Of a DNA stretch of 64,000 nucleotides, positions 16,690 through 25,876 are shown piece by piece. This stretch comes from JANYCG01 sp031386665. Its GTDB lineage: Bacteria > Pseudomonadota > Gammaproteobacteria > Burkholderiales > Burkholderiaceae_C. The translations under genes and the position numbers were made by a program. The notes under the pieces were generated by a model, which worked only from the letters and a program-made list of their open reading frames with translations, was not told where the DNA came from and did not search any database. The stretch spans positions 1 to 64,000 of the forward strand of contig JANNCN010000047.1 in NCBI GenBank assembly GCA_031386665.1, written 5' to 3'. Position 1 is the first letter of the stretch. Each line of letters starts with the position of its first letter.

Positions 16690-16944
16690 GCCGTTTTGTC
16701 TGGACTGCAATTGAGGCGGGGCTGAAGAGTAGGCCAAAGGTATGCGAGGTAAGGCAAGGCAAGGTGAGGGCATAGGGAAACCCTTGATTGTGGTGCTGAC
16801 AGGTGCCCGCGACACTTGCCGGAACATGTGCCAGCGCTGCAATAAATTTGGGTATGCTTGGAGGTTTGCAAAGGTGGCAATTCGGCCCGTTCATTGCAGG
16901 AAATTGTTTTTTACTTTTTAACCACTTGAAGATTGAGAGAAGCT

Positions 16945-17925
16945 ATGAAATTCAAACCTGTTGCCCGCTTGGGTCTGTTGGTGTCTGCCGTTGCGGTGAG
17001 TGTGTCTGCCATGGCCGAGCCGGCGGTGGTGTTTGACATGGGTGGCAAATTCGACAAGTCATTCAACGAAGCTGCTTACCGTGGCATGGAAAAGTGGAAG
17101 AAAGAAACCGGCAAGACTTACCTTGACTTCGAAATTTCAAATGAATCGCAGCGCGAACAAGCCATTCGCCGCATGGCAGAGCGCGGAGCCAGCCCCATCA
17201 TTGGTATTGGCTTTGGTCAAGCGTCCAGCATTGAAAAAGTAGCCAAAGACTTCCCCAAGCTGCAATTTGCCATCATTGACATGGTTGTGAACTTGCCTAA
17301 TGTACAGTCGGTTGTTTTCAAAGAGCAAGAAGGCAGCTTTTTGGTCGGCGCCATGGCGGCCATGGCCAGCAAAACCGGCAAAGTAGGCTTTGTGGGTGGC
17401 ATGGACATTCCGCTGATTCGCAAATTTCAGTGTGGCTACGAGCAGGGCGCAAAATTTGCCAACCCTAAAGCTGAAGTGTTCGGCAACATGACGGGCACCA
17501 CGGGCGCAGCCTGGAATGACCCAGCGCGTGGCGGAGAACTGGCCAAGGCCCAGTTTGCAAAAGGTGCTGACGTCGTGTTCGCAGCCGCTGGCGGCACAGG
17601 TGTGGGCGTGTACCAAGCCGCTAAAGACAGCTCGAAATTGGCCATTGGCGTGGACAGCAACCAAAACCATTTGCAGCCCGGTACCATGTTGACCTCGATG
17701 CTCAAGCGAGTTGATGTGGCGGTATTCAATGTCGCCATGGGTCACAAGCCAGGCGTGTCTGTATTGGGCCTGAAAGAGGGCGGCGTTGATTACGCAATGG
17801 ATGCCAACAACGCCAAACTGGTCACAGCAGACATGCAAAAACGTGTTGACGCCGCCAAGGCCGACATCATCAGCGGCAAAATCAAAGTGGCTGACTACAT
17901 GGCCGACAACGCCTGCAAGTTTTGA
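16945..17925 (+). CDS. BMP-family (PnrA-like) nucleoside-binding lipoprotein or periplasmic protein
   Basis: From ATG 16945 the product has 326 residues with a Sec signal peptide (RLGLLVSAVAVSVSAMA, cleavage near residue 25; no lipobox cysteine seen). FDMGGKFDKSFNEAAYRG is the BMP/PnrA nucleoside-binding signature, followed by GFVGGMDIPLIRKFQCGYEQG and AAAGGTGVGVYQAA. Members of this family bind nucleosides for ABC import. It is the first gene of an SBP-ATPase-permease-permease set directly after psuK-psuG. That it carries pseudouridine or other nucleosides is inferred from the family and neighbours. The 243-bp gap before it probably holds a promoter. Confidence 0.92.
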   Translation: MKFKPVARLGLLVSAVAVSVSAMAEPAVVFDMGGKFDKSFNEAAYRGMEKWKKETGKTYLDFEISNESQREQAIRRMAERGASPIIGIGFGQASSIEKVAKDFPKLQFAIIDMVVNLPNVQSVVFKEQEGSFLVGAMAAMASKTGKVGFVGGMDIPLIRKFQCGYEQGAKFANPKAEVFGNMTGTTGAAWNDPARGGELAKAQFAKGADVVFAAAGGTGVGVYQAAKDSSKLAIGVDSNQNHLQPGTMLTSMLKRVDVAVFNVAMGHKPGVSVLGLKEGGVDYAMDANNAKLVTADMQKRVDAAKADIISGKIKVADYMADNACKF

Positions 17926-18002
17926 GTCTTTCACCGACTCTGTGGAGAAAAAGGGCGATATAGGTACTCACTTGTTGCCTGAAACAACCGCCACTGTTGG
18001 CA

Positions 18003-18026
18003 CTGGAGGGCCTTCGGGCCCTCCAG
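18003..18026 (+). promoter_or_regulatory. UUCG-capped hairpin between binding protein and ATPase genes
   Basis: A 10-bp perfect stem CTGGAGGGCC / GGCCCTCCAG closes on a TTCG tetraloop, 77 nt after the binding-protein stop and 8 nt before the ATPase ATG. There is only a short T run (TTTT) after it. Such a stable hairpin could protect the 3' end of the binding-protein mRNA or lower readthrough and translation of the ATPase. The latter would suit the usual excess of binding protein over membrane parts. Confidence 0.65.
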
Positions 18027-18034
18027 CTGTTTTG

Positions 18035-19537
18035 ATGTCGGGCATCAGCAAGCGTTTTGCCGCGGTCGTCGCTAACGACCAAGTCACCCTGAGCGTCAAG
18101 GCGGGCACGATCCACGGCATCGTGGGTGAAAACGGGGCGGGCAAAAGCACCCTGATGTCGGTGTTGTACGGGTTCTATCAAGCCGACAGCGGGCGAATTG
18201 AGGTGTTTGGAAAGTCCGTCAGCCTTAAAAATTCAGATGAAGCGATAGCCGCGGGCATTGGCATGGTGCATCAGCATTTCATGTTGGTCGACACCCTGTC
18301 GGCGCTAGACAACGTGATGTTGGGTGCAGAACCGCATTGGTTGCTATTGCGCGCGCGCAGCCAGGTTCGATCCAAATTGGTTGAACTGATTGCTGCAACC
18401 GGCTTGCAGGTCAATCTTGACAGTTTGGTGTCTGACTTGGCGGTGGGTGACCGCCAACGGCTGGAGATTCTCAAAGCGCTGTACCGGGGTGCCAAAATTT
18501 TGATTTTGGACGAACCCACAGCCGTGTTAACGCCGCAAGAAACCTTGCAATTGTTTGATGTGTTGCGGGTTTTGCGCAAAACTGGCACCACGATTTTGCT
18601 GATCACCCACAAGTTGCGTGAGGTGATGGCCTTGTGCGATCACGTTACCGTGATGCGAGCGGGCCGTGTGATGCAGGAACTGGCAATAGCCAGCGCTTCG
18701 ATTGAAGGCCTGGCCGAGGCCATGGTGGGCCGAAAAGTCAACATGGGCCGTGCCGATGGTGAACCCAAACGAGTCGGGGACGTGCTGCTGGAGGCCACCG
18801 ATATTTCGGTGCGCGATTCACTGAACGTGCTGCGTTTGTCGAAGTTGAACCTCAAATTGCACGCGGGCGAAATTGTGGGTGTGGCCGGTGTCTCTGGCAA
18901 CGGCCAAAGCGAATTGCTGGACGTGCTGTGCGGCTTGCTGCAACCCAGCGAAGGTCGCCTCAAACTCAATGGCCATGAATTTGTGACGGGTCATTGGCTA
19001 GATCCGTTGACTGCCCGGAAGTTGGGTCTGGCCCACGTCCCCGAAGACCGGCACGCTCGCGCGTTGGTCATGAATTTTGCGGCTTGGGAATCAGCCGTTT
19101 TGGGCTACGACGATTTGCCCGAGTATGCGCGTTTTGGCTGGATGAATCACCTGCGCATGCGAAACGCGACGGCCAAACTGATGAAGCGATTTGATGTGCG
19201 CCCACCTAACCCGCAACTTGCCAGTAGCAAATTTTCGGGCGGCAACCAGCAAAAACTGGTGCTGGCACGCGAAATGGGGCAGTCGCCAAAGGTGCTTTTG
19301 GTAGGGCAGCCGACGCGGGGTGTGGACATTGGGGCGATTGAATTCATCTACTCTCAGCTTCGCGCCATGCGCGAGGCCGGTTGGGCCGTGCTGGTTGTCT
19401 CCAGCGAGCTCGATGAAATTCTGGCCCTGTCTGATCGTGTGTTGGTGATGAACCAGGGCCTGGTCACAGGCGAACTTTCAATTTCTGAGTGCACGGAAGC
19501 GCGATTGGGGATGTTGATGACTGGAGGCACCCATTGA
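18035..19537 (+). CDS. Nucleoside/sugar ABC transporter ATPase with two fused ATP-binding domains
   Basis: From ATG 18035 the protein has 500 residues and two ATPase domains. The first has Walker A GENGAGKST near residue 35 and Walker B ILILDEPTAVLTP near 155. The second has a degenerate P-loop GVSGNGQSE near residue 289, as usual in this sub-family (RbsA/YufO-like), and signature FSGGNQQKLVLARE near 400. It energises import with the two permeases downstream. An upstream in-frame extension runs through the UUCG hairpin and overlaps the binding-protein gene, so it is not preferred. The stop overlaps the next start (ATTGA). Confidence 0.93.
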   Translation: MSGISKRFAAVVANDQVTLSVKAGTIHGIVGENGAGKSTLMSVLYGFYQADSGRIEVFGKSVSLKNSDEAIAAGIGMVHQHFMLVDTLSALDNVMLGAEPHWLLLRARSQVRSKLVELIAATGLQVNLDSLVSDLAVGDRQRLEILKALYRGAKILILDEPTAVLTPQETLQLFDVLRVLRKTGTTILLITHKLREVMALCDHVTVMRAGRVMQELAIASASIEGLAEAMVGRKVNMGRADGEPKRVGDVLLEATDISVRDSLNVLRLSKLNLKLHAGEIVGVAGVSGNGQSELLDVLCGLLQPSEGRLKLNGHEFVTGHWLDPLTARKLGLAHVPEDRHARALVMNFAAWESAVLGYDDLPEYARFGWMNHLRMRNATAKLMKRFDVRPPNPQLASSKFSGGNQQKLVLAREMGQSPKVLLVGQPTRGVDIGAIEFIYSQLRAMREAGWAVLVVSSELDEILALSDRVLVMNQGLVTGELSISECTEARLGMLMTGGTH

Positions 19538-20658
19538 GCGCCGTCAAGCCCTTGCCAAGATGGGCTGACATTGTCCTTTTGCCCATCGTTTGCCTGGCTG
19601 TCGCCTTGTTGGTGGCCGCTGCGGTCGTAGGGTTGGTCGGTCAAAACCCTATCGAAGTCATCACCGTGCTGGTGCGGGGGGCCTTTGGCACGGCACGCGG
19701 CATCAGTTACACCTTTTATTACGCCACCACCTTTGTTTTTACCGGGCTGGCGGTTGCCGTGGCTATTCACGGCGGCTTGTTCAACATTGGTGGCGAGGGC
19801 CAGGCGATCATGGGCGGATTGGGCACGGGGTTGGCGGCGCTTTGGTTTGCATCCTTTTTGCCCGCCTGGGCGATGCTGCCGCTGATGCTTATTTTTGGCG
19901 CTGGGTTTGGCATGCTGTGGGCGGTGGTTCCGGGGTATTTGCAGGCCTACCGGGGCAGCCATGTTGTCATTACCACGATCATGTTCAACTTCATTGCTAG
20001 CAGCGTTTTGGTATACCTGTTGGTCAACCACTTGCGCCCTAAGGGTGTGATGTCGGTTGAAAGCATGCCGTTTGCCGAATCTGCCAAGCTGCCGGGCATG
20101 CACGAAGTGCTGGCCTGGGTGGGGGTGCAGTGGCCGTCGTCGCCTTTGAATCTCAGCGTGGTTTTGGCCCTGATGGCAGCCGTCGCGGTCTATCTTTTTT
20201 TATGGCACACGCGCTATGGTTATCACCTGCGCGCAGTAGGTTCAAGCCCTAGTGCAGCCGAGTACGCCGGGGTGTATTCCAAACACCAAATTGTGGTTGC
20301 CATGGCCATTTCGGGTGCCTTGGCCGGCATGGTCGGCATGAACGAAATTGCCGGGGTCAATGGCAAGCTGCTGCTTGAATTTGTCAGTGGTGCTGGTTTC
20401 ACAGGTATTGCCGTGGCGCTGATGGGGCGCAACCACCCGGTCGGTATCGTGTGTGCCAGCATTTTGTTTGGTGCGCTTTACCAAGGCGGGGCTGAAGTTG
20501 CCTTTGAGGTGCGGGGCTTTAGCCGCGACATGGTGGTATTGCTGCAAGGATTCATTGTTCTTTTTTCAGGTGCCATGGCCTACGTGATTGCCAGGCCAGT
20601 TGGCTGGGTGCTTAATAAATTGTCCGGTGCCAACGCCTCAGGAGTCACCCATGGATGA
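19534..20658 (+). CDS. Nucleoside ABC transporter permease (first)
   Basis: The 374-residue protein has about nine to ten membrane segments and the family blocks GLFNIGGEGQAIMGGLG near residue 85 and RAVGSSPSAAEYAGV near 234. It resembles the BMP-associated permeases (YufP/NupP type). The start is taken as TTG 19534, which overlaps the ATPase stop; an earlier in-frame codon at 19489 would lie inside the ATPase gene. Its 3' end overlaps the second permease start by 8 nt. Confidence 0.9.
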   Translation: MSAVKPLPRWADIVLLPIVCLAVALLVAAAVVGLVGQNPIEVITVLVRGAFGTARGISYTFYYATTFVFTGLAVAVAIHGGLFNIGGEGQAIMGGLGTGLAALWFASFLPAWAMLPLMLIFGAGFGMLWAVVPGYLQAYRGSHVVITTIMFNFIASSVLVYLLVNHLRPKGVMSVESMPFAESAKLPGMHEVLAWVGVQWPSSPLNLSVVLALMAAVAVYLFLWHTRYGYHLRAVGSSPSAAEYAGVYSKHQIVVAMAISGALAGMVGMNEIAGVNGKLLLEFVSGAGFTGIAVALMGRNHPVGIVCASILFGALYQGGAEVAFEVRGFSRDMVVLLQGFIVLFSGAMAYVIARPVGWVLNKLSGANASGVTHG

Positions 20659-21619
20659 GACTTTGCTGGGGGCCATGTTGGCTTCGACCTTGCGGGTGTC
20701 AACGCCTTTGATTTTTTGCGCACTGGCAGGGCTTTTGTCAGAGAGAGCAGGCGTGGTGGACATTGGACTGGAAGGCAAAATGCTGTTTGCGGCCTTTGTG
20801 GCGGGTGCCAGTGGGGCAGCATTTGGTTCAACCGCACTCGCGTTGGCGCTGGCGATGTTGGTGGCGGTGTTGCTGGCGTGGATGCATGGCTTGGCCTGCG
20901 TCAGTCACCGGGGCGATCAAGTGGTCAGTGGTGTGGCCATCAACATCATCGCGTCTGGCATGACCATGGTGCTTGGCATAGCCTGGTTTGCACAAGGGGG
21001 GCAAACACCAGCCGTGTCTGATGCCGTGCGCATTCAACCCTTGTTTCCACACGCCGCTGAGCATTTTCGGTCAGTGCCTGTTTTGGGGTCTCTCTTGGGT
21101 GAGGGACTACTTAGCCACAACTTGTTGGTCTACTTGGCGCTGTTGTTGGTGCCTGCTACTTGGTGGCTGCTTTTTAGAACCCGATTTGGCTTGCGGCTGC
21201 GGGCCGTCGGTGAAAATCCGCAAATGGTGGACTCTGCGGGTCTCTCCGTGGTCGGTTTGCGTTACACGGCGCTCACCCTCAATGGCATTTTGTGTGGACT
21301 GGCTGGCAGTTACCTGGTGCTCGCACAAAGCGCATCGTTCTCGCACAATATGACAGCTGGGCGGGGTTTTATGGCCCTGGCGGCCTTGATATTTGGTCGC
21401 TGGCACCCAGTCGGAGCTCTGTGGGCCTGTTTGCTTTTTGGCTTTTTGGATGCAGCAGCCATCCGCCTGCAAGGTGTTCGCTTGCCAGGTATCGGGGAAG
21501 TGCCGGTCCAAGTGATTCAAGCGTTGCCCTATGTGCTGACGGTGGTGCTGCTGGCGGGTTTTATCGGCAAGGCGGTTGCTCCGCAGGCACTGGGTCGACC
21601 TTATCTCAAAGAGCGCTGA
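20651..21619 (+). CDS. Nucleoside ABC transporter permease (second)
   Basis: The 322-residue protein is the partner permease of the BMP-type importer. It carries GVVDIGLEGKMLFAAF near residue 35, the hallmark loop of this permease pair (compare GLFNIGGEGQAI in the first), and RAVGENPQMVDSAGLSV near 203. About eight to nine membrane spans are seen. ATG 20651 is preceded by a good Shine-Dalgarno (AGGAGT) within the end of the upstream permease. Confidence 0.9.
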   Translation: MDETLLGAMLASTLRVSTPLIFCALAGLLSERAGVVDIGLEGKMLFAAFVAGASGAAFGSTALALALAMLVAVLLAWMHGLACVSHRGDQVVSGVAINIIASGMTMVLGIAWFAQGGQTPAVSDAVRIQPLFPHAAEHFRSVPVLGSLLGEGLLSHNLLVYLALLLVPATWWLLFRTRFGLRLRAVGENPQMVDSAGLSVVGLRYTALTLNGILCGLAGSYLVLAQSASFSHNMTAGRGFMALAALIFGRWHPVGALWACLLFGFLDAAAIRLQGVRLPGIGEVPVQVIQALPYVLTVVLLAGFIGKAVAPQALGRPYLKER

Positions 21620-21700
21620 TCCTTGGTGTCTGCGGGTTAGGTCGGGCGCGAGAAGCAAAATGCTAAAACCAGTTACAGTCCACGGCCCTTTGGAGAATTC

Positions 21701-22921
21701 ATGAAATCATTGCTGCCTTGCTTGATTGCTGTTGTCACGGTCACGGCCACAATCACCGCCACAACCACCGCGATCGCCCAGCCCAAGCCCATCAAAATTG
21801 GCGAAATCAACAGCTATTCCAATATTCCTCAGTTCACCGTGCCGTACCGGCAGGGTTGGCAACTGGCGGTAGAGCAAATCAACGCGTCGGGCGGCTTGTT
21901 GGGTCGCAAGGTGGAAGTCATTGCCCGTGACGATGGCGGTAAGCCTGAAGAAGCGTTGAAACATGCGTTGGAGCTGACGGCCAACGAAAAGGTTGACGTT
22001 TTGGCGGGTGGTTTTTTGTCTAACGTAGGTTTGGCTTTGGCCGACCATGCGCAAAAAAACAAGCGCCTTTTTGTGGCCAGTGAGCCGTTGACAGATGCCA
22101 TCGTCTGGGAAAAGGGCAACCGCTACACCTTTCGGCTGCGGGCCAGCACCTATATGCAAGCGGCCATGCTGGTTGAAGAGGCCGCCAAGTTTCCGGCCAA
22201 GCGCTGGGCCACGATTGCCCCCAATTACGAATACGGCCAAAGCGCAGTTGCAAGTTTCAAAGAGCTCTTAAAGGCAAAGCGACCCGATGTCGAGTTCGTC
22301 GGCGAGCAGTGGCCGGCCTTGGGCAAACTTGATGCTGGCACGACTCTGCAGGCCGTGATGCAAAGCAAGCCTGACGCCATATTCAACGTGAGTTTTGGCG
22401 CCGACTTGAGCCGTTTGGTGCGCGAAGGTAACCAGCGCAACATATTCCCCAAAACTCCCGTGGTGTCCATGCTGTCAGGCGAGCCGGAATACCTGGACGT
22501 GTTGAAAGACGAAACGCCGAAAGGCTGGGTTGTTACCGGCTACCCTTGGGATCAAATTGACAGCAAAGACCATGCCTCATTCGCTGCCAATTACTACAAA
22601 AAATTCAATGAAAGCCCTAAACTTGGTTCAGTCGTCGGTTATTCCACGATGCAGGCCATTTTTGCAGCCATCAAGAAAGCCAACAGCACAGACAATGAAA
22701 AATTGGTGTTGGCAATGCGGGGCTTAAAGTTCAGCACGCCATTTGGCCCTGCTGAATTTCGAGCCTTGGATCAGCAGTCAACCATGGGCGCTTACGTGGG
22801 GCGGCTTGATGTGCGCGCGGGCAAAGGCAGCATGGTGGACTGGCGTTACGCCGATGGTAAAAATTACATGCCGCCCGATGCCTACGTTCAGGCTCGCAGG
22901 CCGGCCCTGGCTAGAAACTAG
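21701..22921 (+). CDS. LivK/amide-type ABC substrate-binding protein, substrate unknown
   Basis: The 406-residue protein has a signal peptide rich in V/T/A (cleaved after AIAQ near residue 27) and the type I periplasmic-binding fold of the branched-chain amino-acid/amide family: IKIGEINSYSN..., NASGGLLGRKVEVIARDDGG, LADHAQKNKRLFVASEPL. No matching ATPase or permease genes follow, so it is an orphan binding protein. It lies 81 bp after the nucleoside permeases on the same strand and has its own TTGGAG Shine-Dalgarno. It might supply an alternative ligand to the upstream importer, but its family normally pairs with LivHMGF. Confidence 0.85.
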   Translation: MKSLLPCLIAVVTVTATITATTTAIAQPKPIKIGEINSYSNIPQFTVPYRQGWQLAVEQINASGGLLGRKVEVIARDDGGKPEEALKHALELTANEKVDVLAGGFLSNVGLALADHAQKNKRLFVASEPLTDAIVWEKGNRYTFRLRASTYMQAAMLVEEAAKFPAKRWATIAPNYEYGQSAVASFKELLKAKRPDVEFVGEQWPALGKLDAGTTLQAVMQSKPDAIFNVSFGADLSRLVREGNQRNIFPKTPVVSMLSGEPEYLDVLKDETPKGWVVTGYPWDQIDSKDHASFAANYYKKFNESPKLGSVVGYSTMQAIFAAIKKANSTDNEKLVLAMRGLKFSTPFGPAEFRALDQQSTMGAYVGRLDVRAGKGSMVDWRYADGKNYMPPDAYVQARRPALARN

Positions 22922-23133
22922 TTGCCAATCTAGCGGAACCACGCGAAAAATTGCTGAACAGCGCGGAATTTTTAAACCCGACATGCGCCAAGCCTGAGGT
23001 GATTTTCGTGCGTTGTTTTCACGCGTTGTTTTCGTTCATAATTTAGAGCCAGGGCTTCTTTGCGAGCTCGACATCAAATTCCACAATTTTTTAACTCAGT
23101 CTTCCCTAACCAGCGCTGAACAACAATTTCACC

Positions 23134-23871
23134 ATGGCATCTCAGGTTTACGTCAAGGTTGTTGGGTTTCGGGATGTTGAGCGCCATGCGATCAACACGG
23201 TATTTCGCTTGTCACTGGAGCGGGCGGCAAAGTACGCCTTGTGGACGCCAGACACGCCATCAGCTCCCAATTTGATTTTGTTGGACGCCGACAGCTACGA
23301 GGGCGGGCTGGAGTTGGCTTCGTCAACCTTCAATCCCCATTTGAAGTTGATATGCGTGGGCGAACACCCCCCCGAGAAAGCGTGGCGGTCCTTTAACCGA
23401 CCTTTGAATTGGTCGGCCATTGTTCACGCCATGGACCAACTCTTCACAGGTTCCGACGGAACCGATTTTGACTTTGACACGGGCGAAAGTTCAGCATCCA
23501 TACCACCGCCAGGGGTCAGGGCGTCGCTGCTGGTGGACACGTCCAAAGACCAGCGCATGTATTTGCGAGCGCGGTTGGCATTGGCTGGGTTCATCGATGT
23601 CAAAGAAGCGCTGAACAGTGGTCAGGCCATTGAATTGGCGCGGCAACGCCACTACGACGCCGTGATTGTGAACCTTGATCAACCTGAAATTGACGGCTGG
23701 GCGTTGGTCGACCGGCTGATGGCACTAGAGCCCGCCATCGGTTCCATTATCTTGAGCAGCCGAAACACCACCTGGTTGTTGCAGGAACGCGCCGAATTGG
23801 CGGGTTGCCGAGGGGTGCTGGAGATTCCCTTTGACCCCCTGCAAATAAAGGCGCTGCTAAGCAAGATTTAG
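23134..23871 (+). CDS. Degenerate response-regulator receiver protein
   Basis: The 245-residue protein appears to hold two CheY-like halves and no output domain. The first half has LILLDAD with Asp near residue 51. The second has DAVIVNLDQPEIDGW, where the usual phosphoacceptor Asp is replaced by Asn 180, and LEIPFDP, where the conserved Lys of KPF is Ile 231. It is therefore probably a pseudo-receiver acting through protein contact. The gap before it (22922-23133) holds an 11-bp direct repeat GCGTTGTTTTC (23010-23020 and 23023-23033). Partner and pathway are unknown. Confidence 0.7.
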   Translation: MASQVYVKVVGFRDVERHAINTVFRLSLERAAKYALWTPDTPSAPNLILLDADSYEGGLELASSTFNPHLKLICVGEHPPEKAWRSFNRPLNWSAIVHAMDQLFTGSDGTDFDFDTGESSASIPPPGVRASLLVDTSKDQRMYLRARLALAGFIDVKEALNSGQAIELARQRHYDAVIVNLDQPEIDGWALVDRLMALEPAIGSIILSSRNTTWLLQERAELAGCRGVLEIPFDPLQIKALLSKI

Positions 23872-23947
23872 CGGGGCTTCAACGGCCCCGGCTTGAATCG
23901 CCTTCATTCGGGTTGATTTGGCCTGACGTTTCCAAAGCGCTGCACAT

Positions 23948-25876
23948 TCAACGACTGAAGCGTTGACTGTCCAAGCAATCTGCCAAGCGCCCCTCAATGG
24001 GCAGCGGTTCGCCAGACAAGCGCGCCGCCAAAAGTTCTGCGCACAAGGTGCTCCAGCTCAAACCCCGCGACCCAAAGCCCGTAACACAACACAATCCAGC
24101 CGGGCCAGAGTCAGAAAGTCGCCCAACCACGGGCATTCGATCTGTGCTGACATAGCGCACCCCCTGCCAAGCCCGCAACTCGTTACTTTCAAACTGCGGC
24201 CGAAGGCGCTCGGCGGCTTGCGGGCACAGGCTTTGCAGACGCGCAAAATTGGCGGCGTGCTGTTCGGTGACCGATGGGTCTGGGCCTTCGCCTGTGACAT
24301 AGGTTGCGCCAACGAACCAAGCGTGCCCGCTGTCCATTGGAATTTGTGCAAGCAAGTGCCCTTGGCCGTTGACCGGGTGATTGGGCAAAAAACTGTTGGA
24401 GGTTTCTGCGCCTGCGAGGGGCAATTGGACGCCAAAGGTACTCTCAATTTCGCCTTGTAACCGGCGAAGTGAGTCCGTGTGCATCGCCCAGGAGATTTGC
24501 CCTTTGCTCGATTGCATGCGACCTGCAAGCCGGGTTGAGTGCTCGCTGCCAGCAACCTCTCCAGCTGCAACGCAGGCCAAAATGACCAAGCTGGCGTTAG
24601 CGACCAATCGGCCAGCAGGGTCGTACAGCGCCCAGGCGCTGTTTGCTGAGCTTTCCGATTCAGTTGGCTGGTTTGGCCCGCCCGGCGCAGCTAACCAAAT
24701 CGGTTCAAGTTTTGCCAGGTTCACGCCGCCCTTGAATTCAATATGGGGGTGGCTCATCCAAGCCCGCACCAGACTGGCGGGCTTGATCCAGGCGCCTTCG
24801 GGTTGCCAGCGGGGTTGCTCGCCGGGCTTGCAATTCATGACGCCTGACGGTGCCCAATCGTCGCCTTGCGCCAACAGTTTTTGAGCCTGCCAGGTCGTTA
24901 GTTTGATGCCTGCTGTCAAGCAACGCGATTGAACGCTGTCATCTTGTGACGACAAAGGAGCCATCAAGCCGACGGGCAAACTTGAAGTTCCTGACGCAGG
25001 CGCGTCGGCCAAATCCAACACTTGAACCTGCCATCCACGGCGGGCCATGGCTGCAGCGACGCTGGCACCGGCCAGCCCCGCACCCACGACCACGCAGCTT
25101 GAAGGTTTGACGGCAGGTGCCGCAAACTGTCGCCGAGAGGTTTTAAGCTGCCAATCCGGGCGAAGTTGCCCAACCCATAGACCGCCATTCTTGACTTTTA
25201 CTCCCCTGAAGCCTTGGTTTTGAATGAGTGCAAGCCTTGCAGAGTCAACGGAATCAACTGCTTCGACCACGACGTCTGTACCCAACTGGCAACTGCGCAT
25301 CAGGGTCCGCACCGTCCATTCGTTCCAGTTGTCAGCTTGGAAATTTGGCAGAAACACCGTGTCAGCAACAAAGCGCTGCGCCAGCAACATGGCTTGCATG
25401 GTGCCAACGCACAAAGTCAGTAAAACCTGCCCATCTTCAAAGGTGATTCGATTGAAGCCGGGGGCAAGCGAGTGACTTTGCACTTGCCAAGGCTTTGAGA
25501 ACTCAGATTCGTCAGCTGCCCCTTGGTCAACCGCTTCGTTCAGGCTGCCGCAAAGTGCCACGTAATGCAGCATTCTGGGTCGATCGGGATCTCGCCTCCA
25601 AGCGGCCAAAGCGGCTTGAAAACGGCTGCCACCTTGCCATTGGGTGTCGAGTATTTTCCAAGCCTGCAGTTTTGCCCACTTGTCAGGGAGCTTCGCCGCT
25701 TGCAAAAACGCATTCAGCATGGAATGCGGGGCAGCTTGTGAATTAGGGCGAGATAGGGCGAGATAAAGTGAATCTAACCTAGGCGCTTGGCGGCACGTAA
25801 CCCTGGGCTGCGTCAGCGCCGTCGCCAAAGAAATGCGCTTCCATTTGGCGAGCCAGGTACTGGCGGGCTCGTGCAT
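23948..25876 (-). CDS. mnmC: MnmC-like tRNA wobble-uridine modification protein with degraded methyltransferase half
   Basis: MnmC makes 5-methylaminomethyl-2-thiouridine at tRNA position 34 using a C-terminal FAD oxidoreductase and an N-terminal SAM methyltransferase. The C-terminal half is intact, with CVVVGAGLAGASVAAAMARR near residue 265 and GFGSRGLSWSTLCAELLA near the end. In the N-terminal half the SAM-binding GFGTGLN is replaced by TQWQGGSRF, and the DGFAP active-site block by LPNFQADNWNEW, so methyl transfer is doubtful. The start is uncertain: ATG 25876 overlaps yggX by 98 nt, TTG 25828 is possible, and ATG 25720 looks too short. It follows yggX on the same strand. Confidence 0.85.
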   Translation of the reverse strand: MHEPASTWLAKWKRISLATALTQPRVTCRQAPRLDSLYLALSRPNSQAAPHSMLNAFLQAAKLPDKWAKLQAWKILDTQWQGGSRFQAALAAWRRDPDRPRMLHYVALCGSLNEAVDQGAADESEFSKPWQVQSHSLAPGFNRITFEDGQVLLTLCVGTMQAMLLAQRFVADTVFLPNFQADNWNEWTVRTLMRSCQLGTDVVVEAVDSVDSARLALIQNQGFRGVKVKNGGLWVGQLRPDWQLKTSRRQFAAPAVKPSSCVVVGAGLAGASVAAAMARRGWQVQVLDLADAPASGTSSLPVGLMAPLSSQDDSVQSRCLTAGIKLTTWQAQKLLAQGDDWAPSGVMNCKPGEQPRWQPEGAWIKPASLVRAWMSHPHIEFKGGVNLAKLEPIWLAAPGGPNQPTESESSANSAWALYDPAGRLVANASLVILACVAAGEVAGSEHSTRLAGRMQSSKGQISWAMHTDSLRRLQGEIESTFGVQLPLAGAETSNSFLPNHPVNGQGHLLAQIPMDSGHAWFVGATYVTGEGPDPSVTEQHAANFARLQSLCPQAAERLRPQFESNELRAWQGVRYVSTDRMPVVGRLSDSGPAGLCCVTGFGSRGLSWSTLCAELLAARLSGEPLPIEGRLADCLDSQRFSR

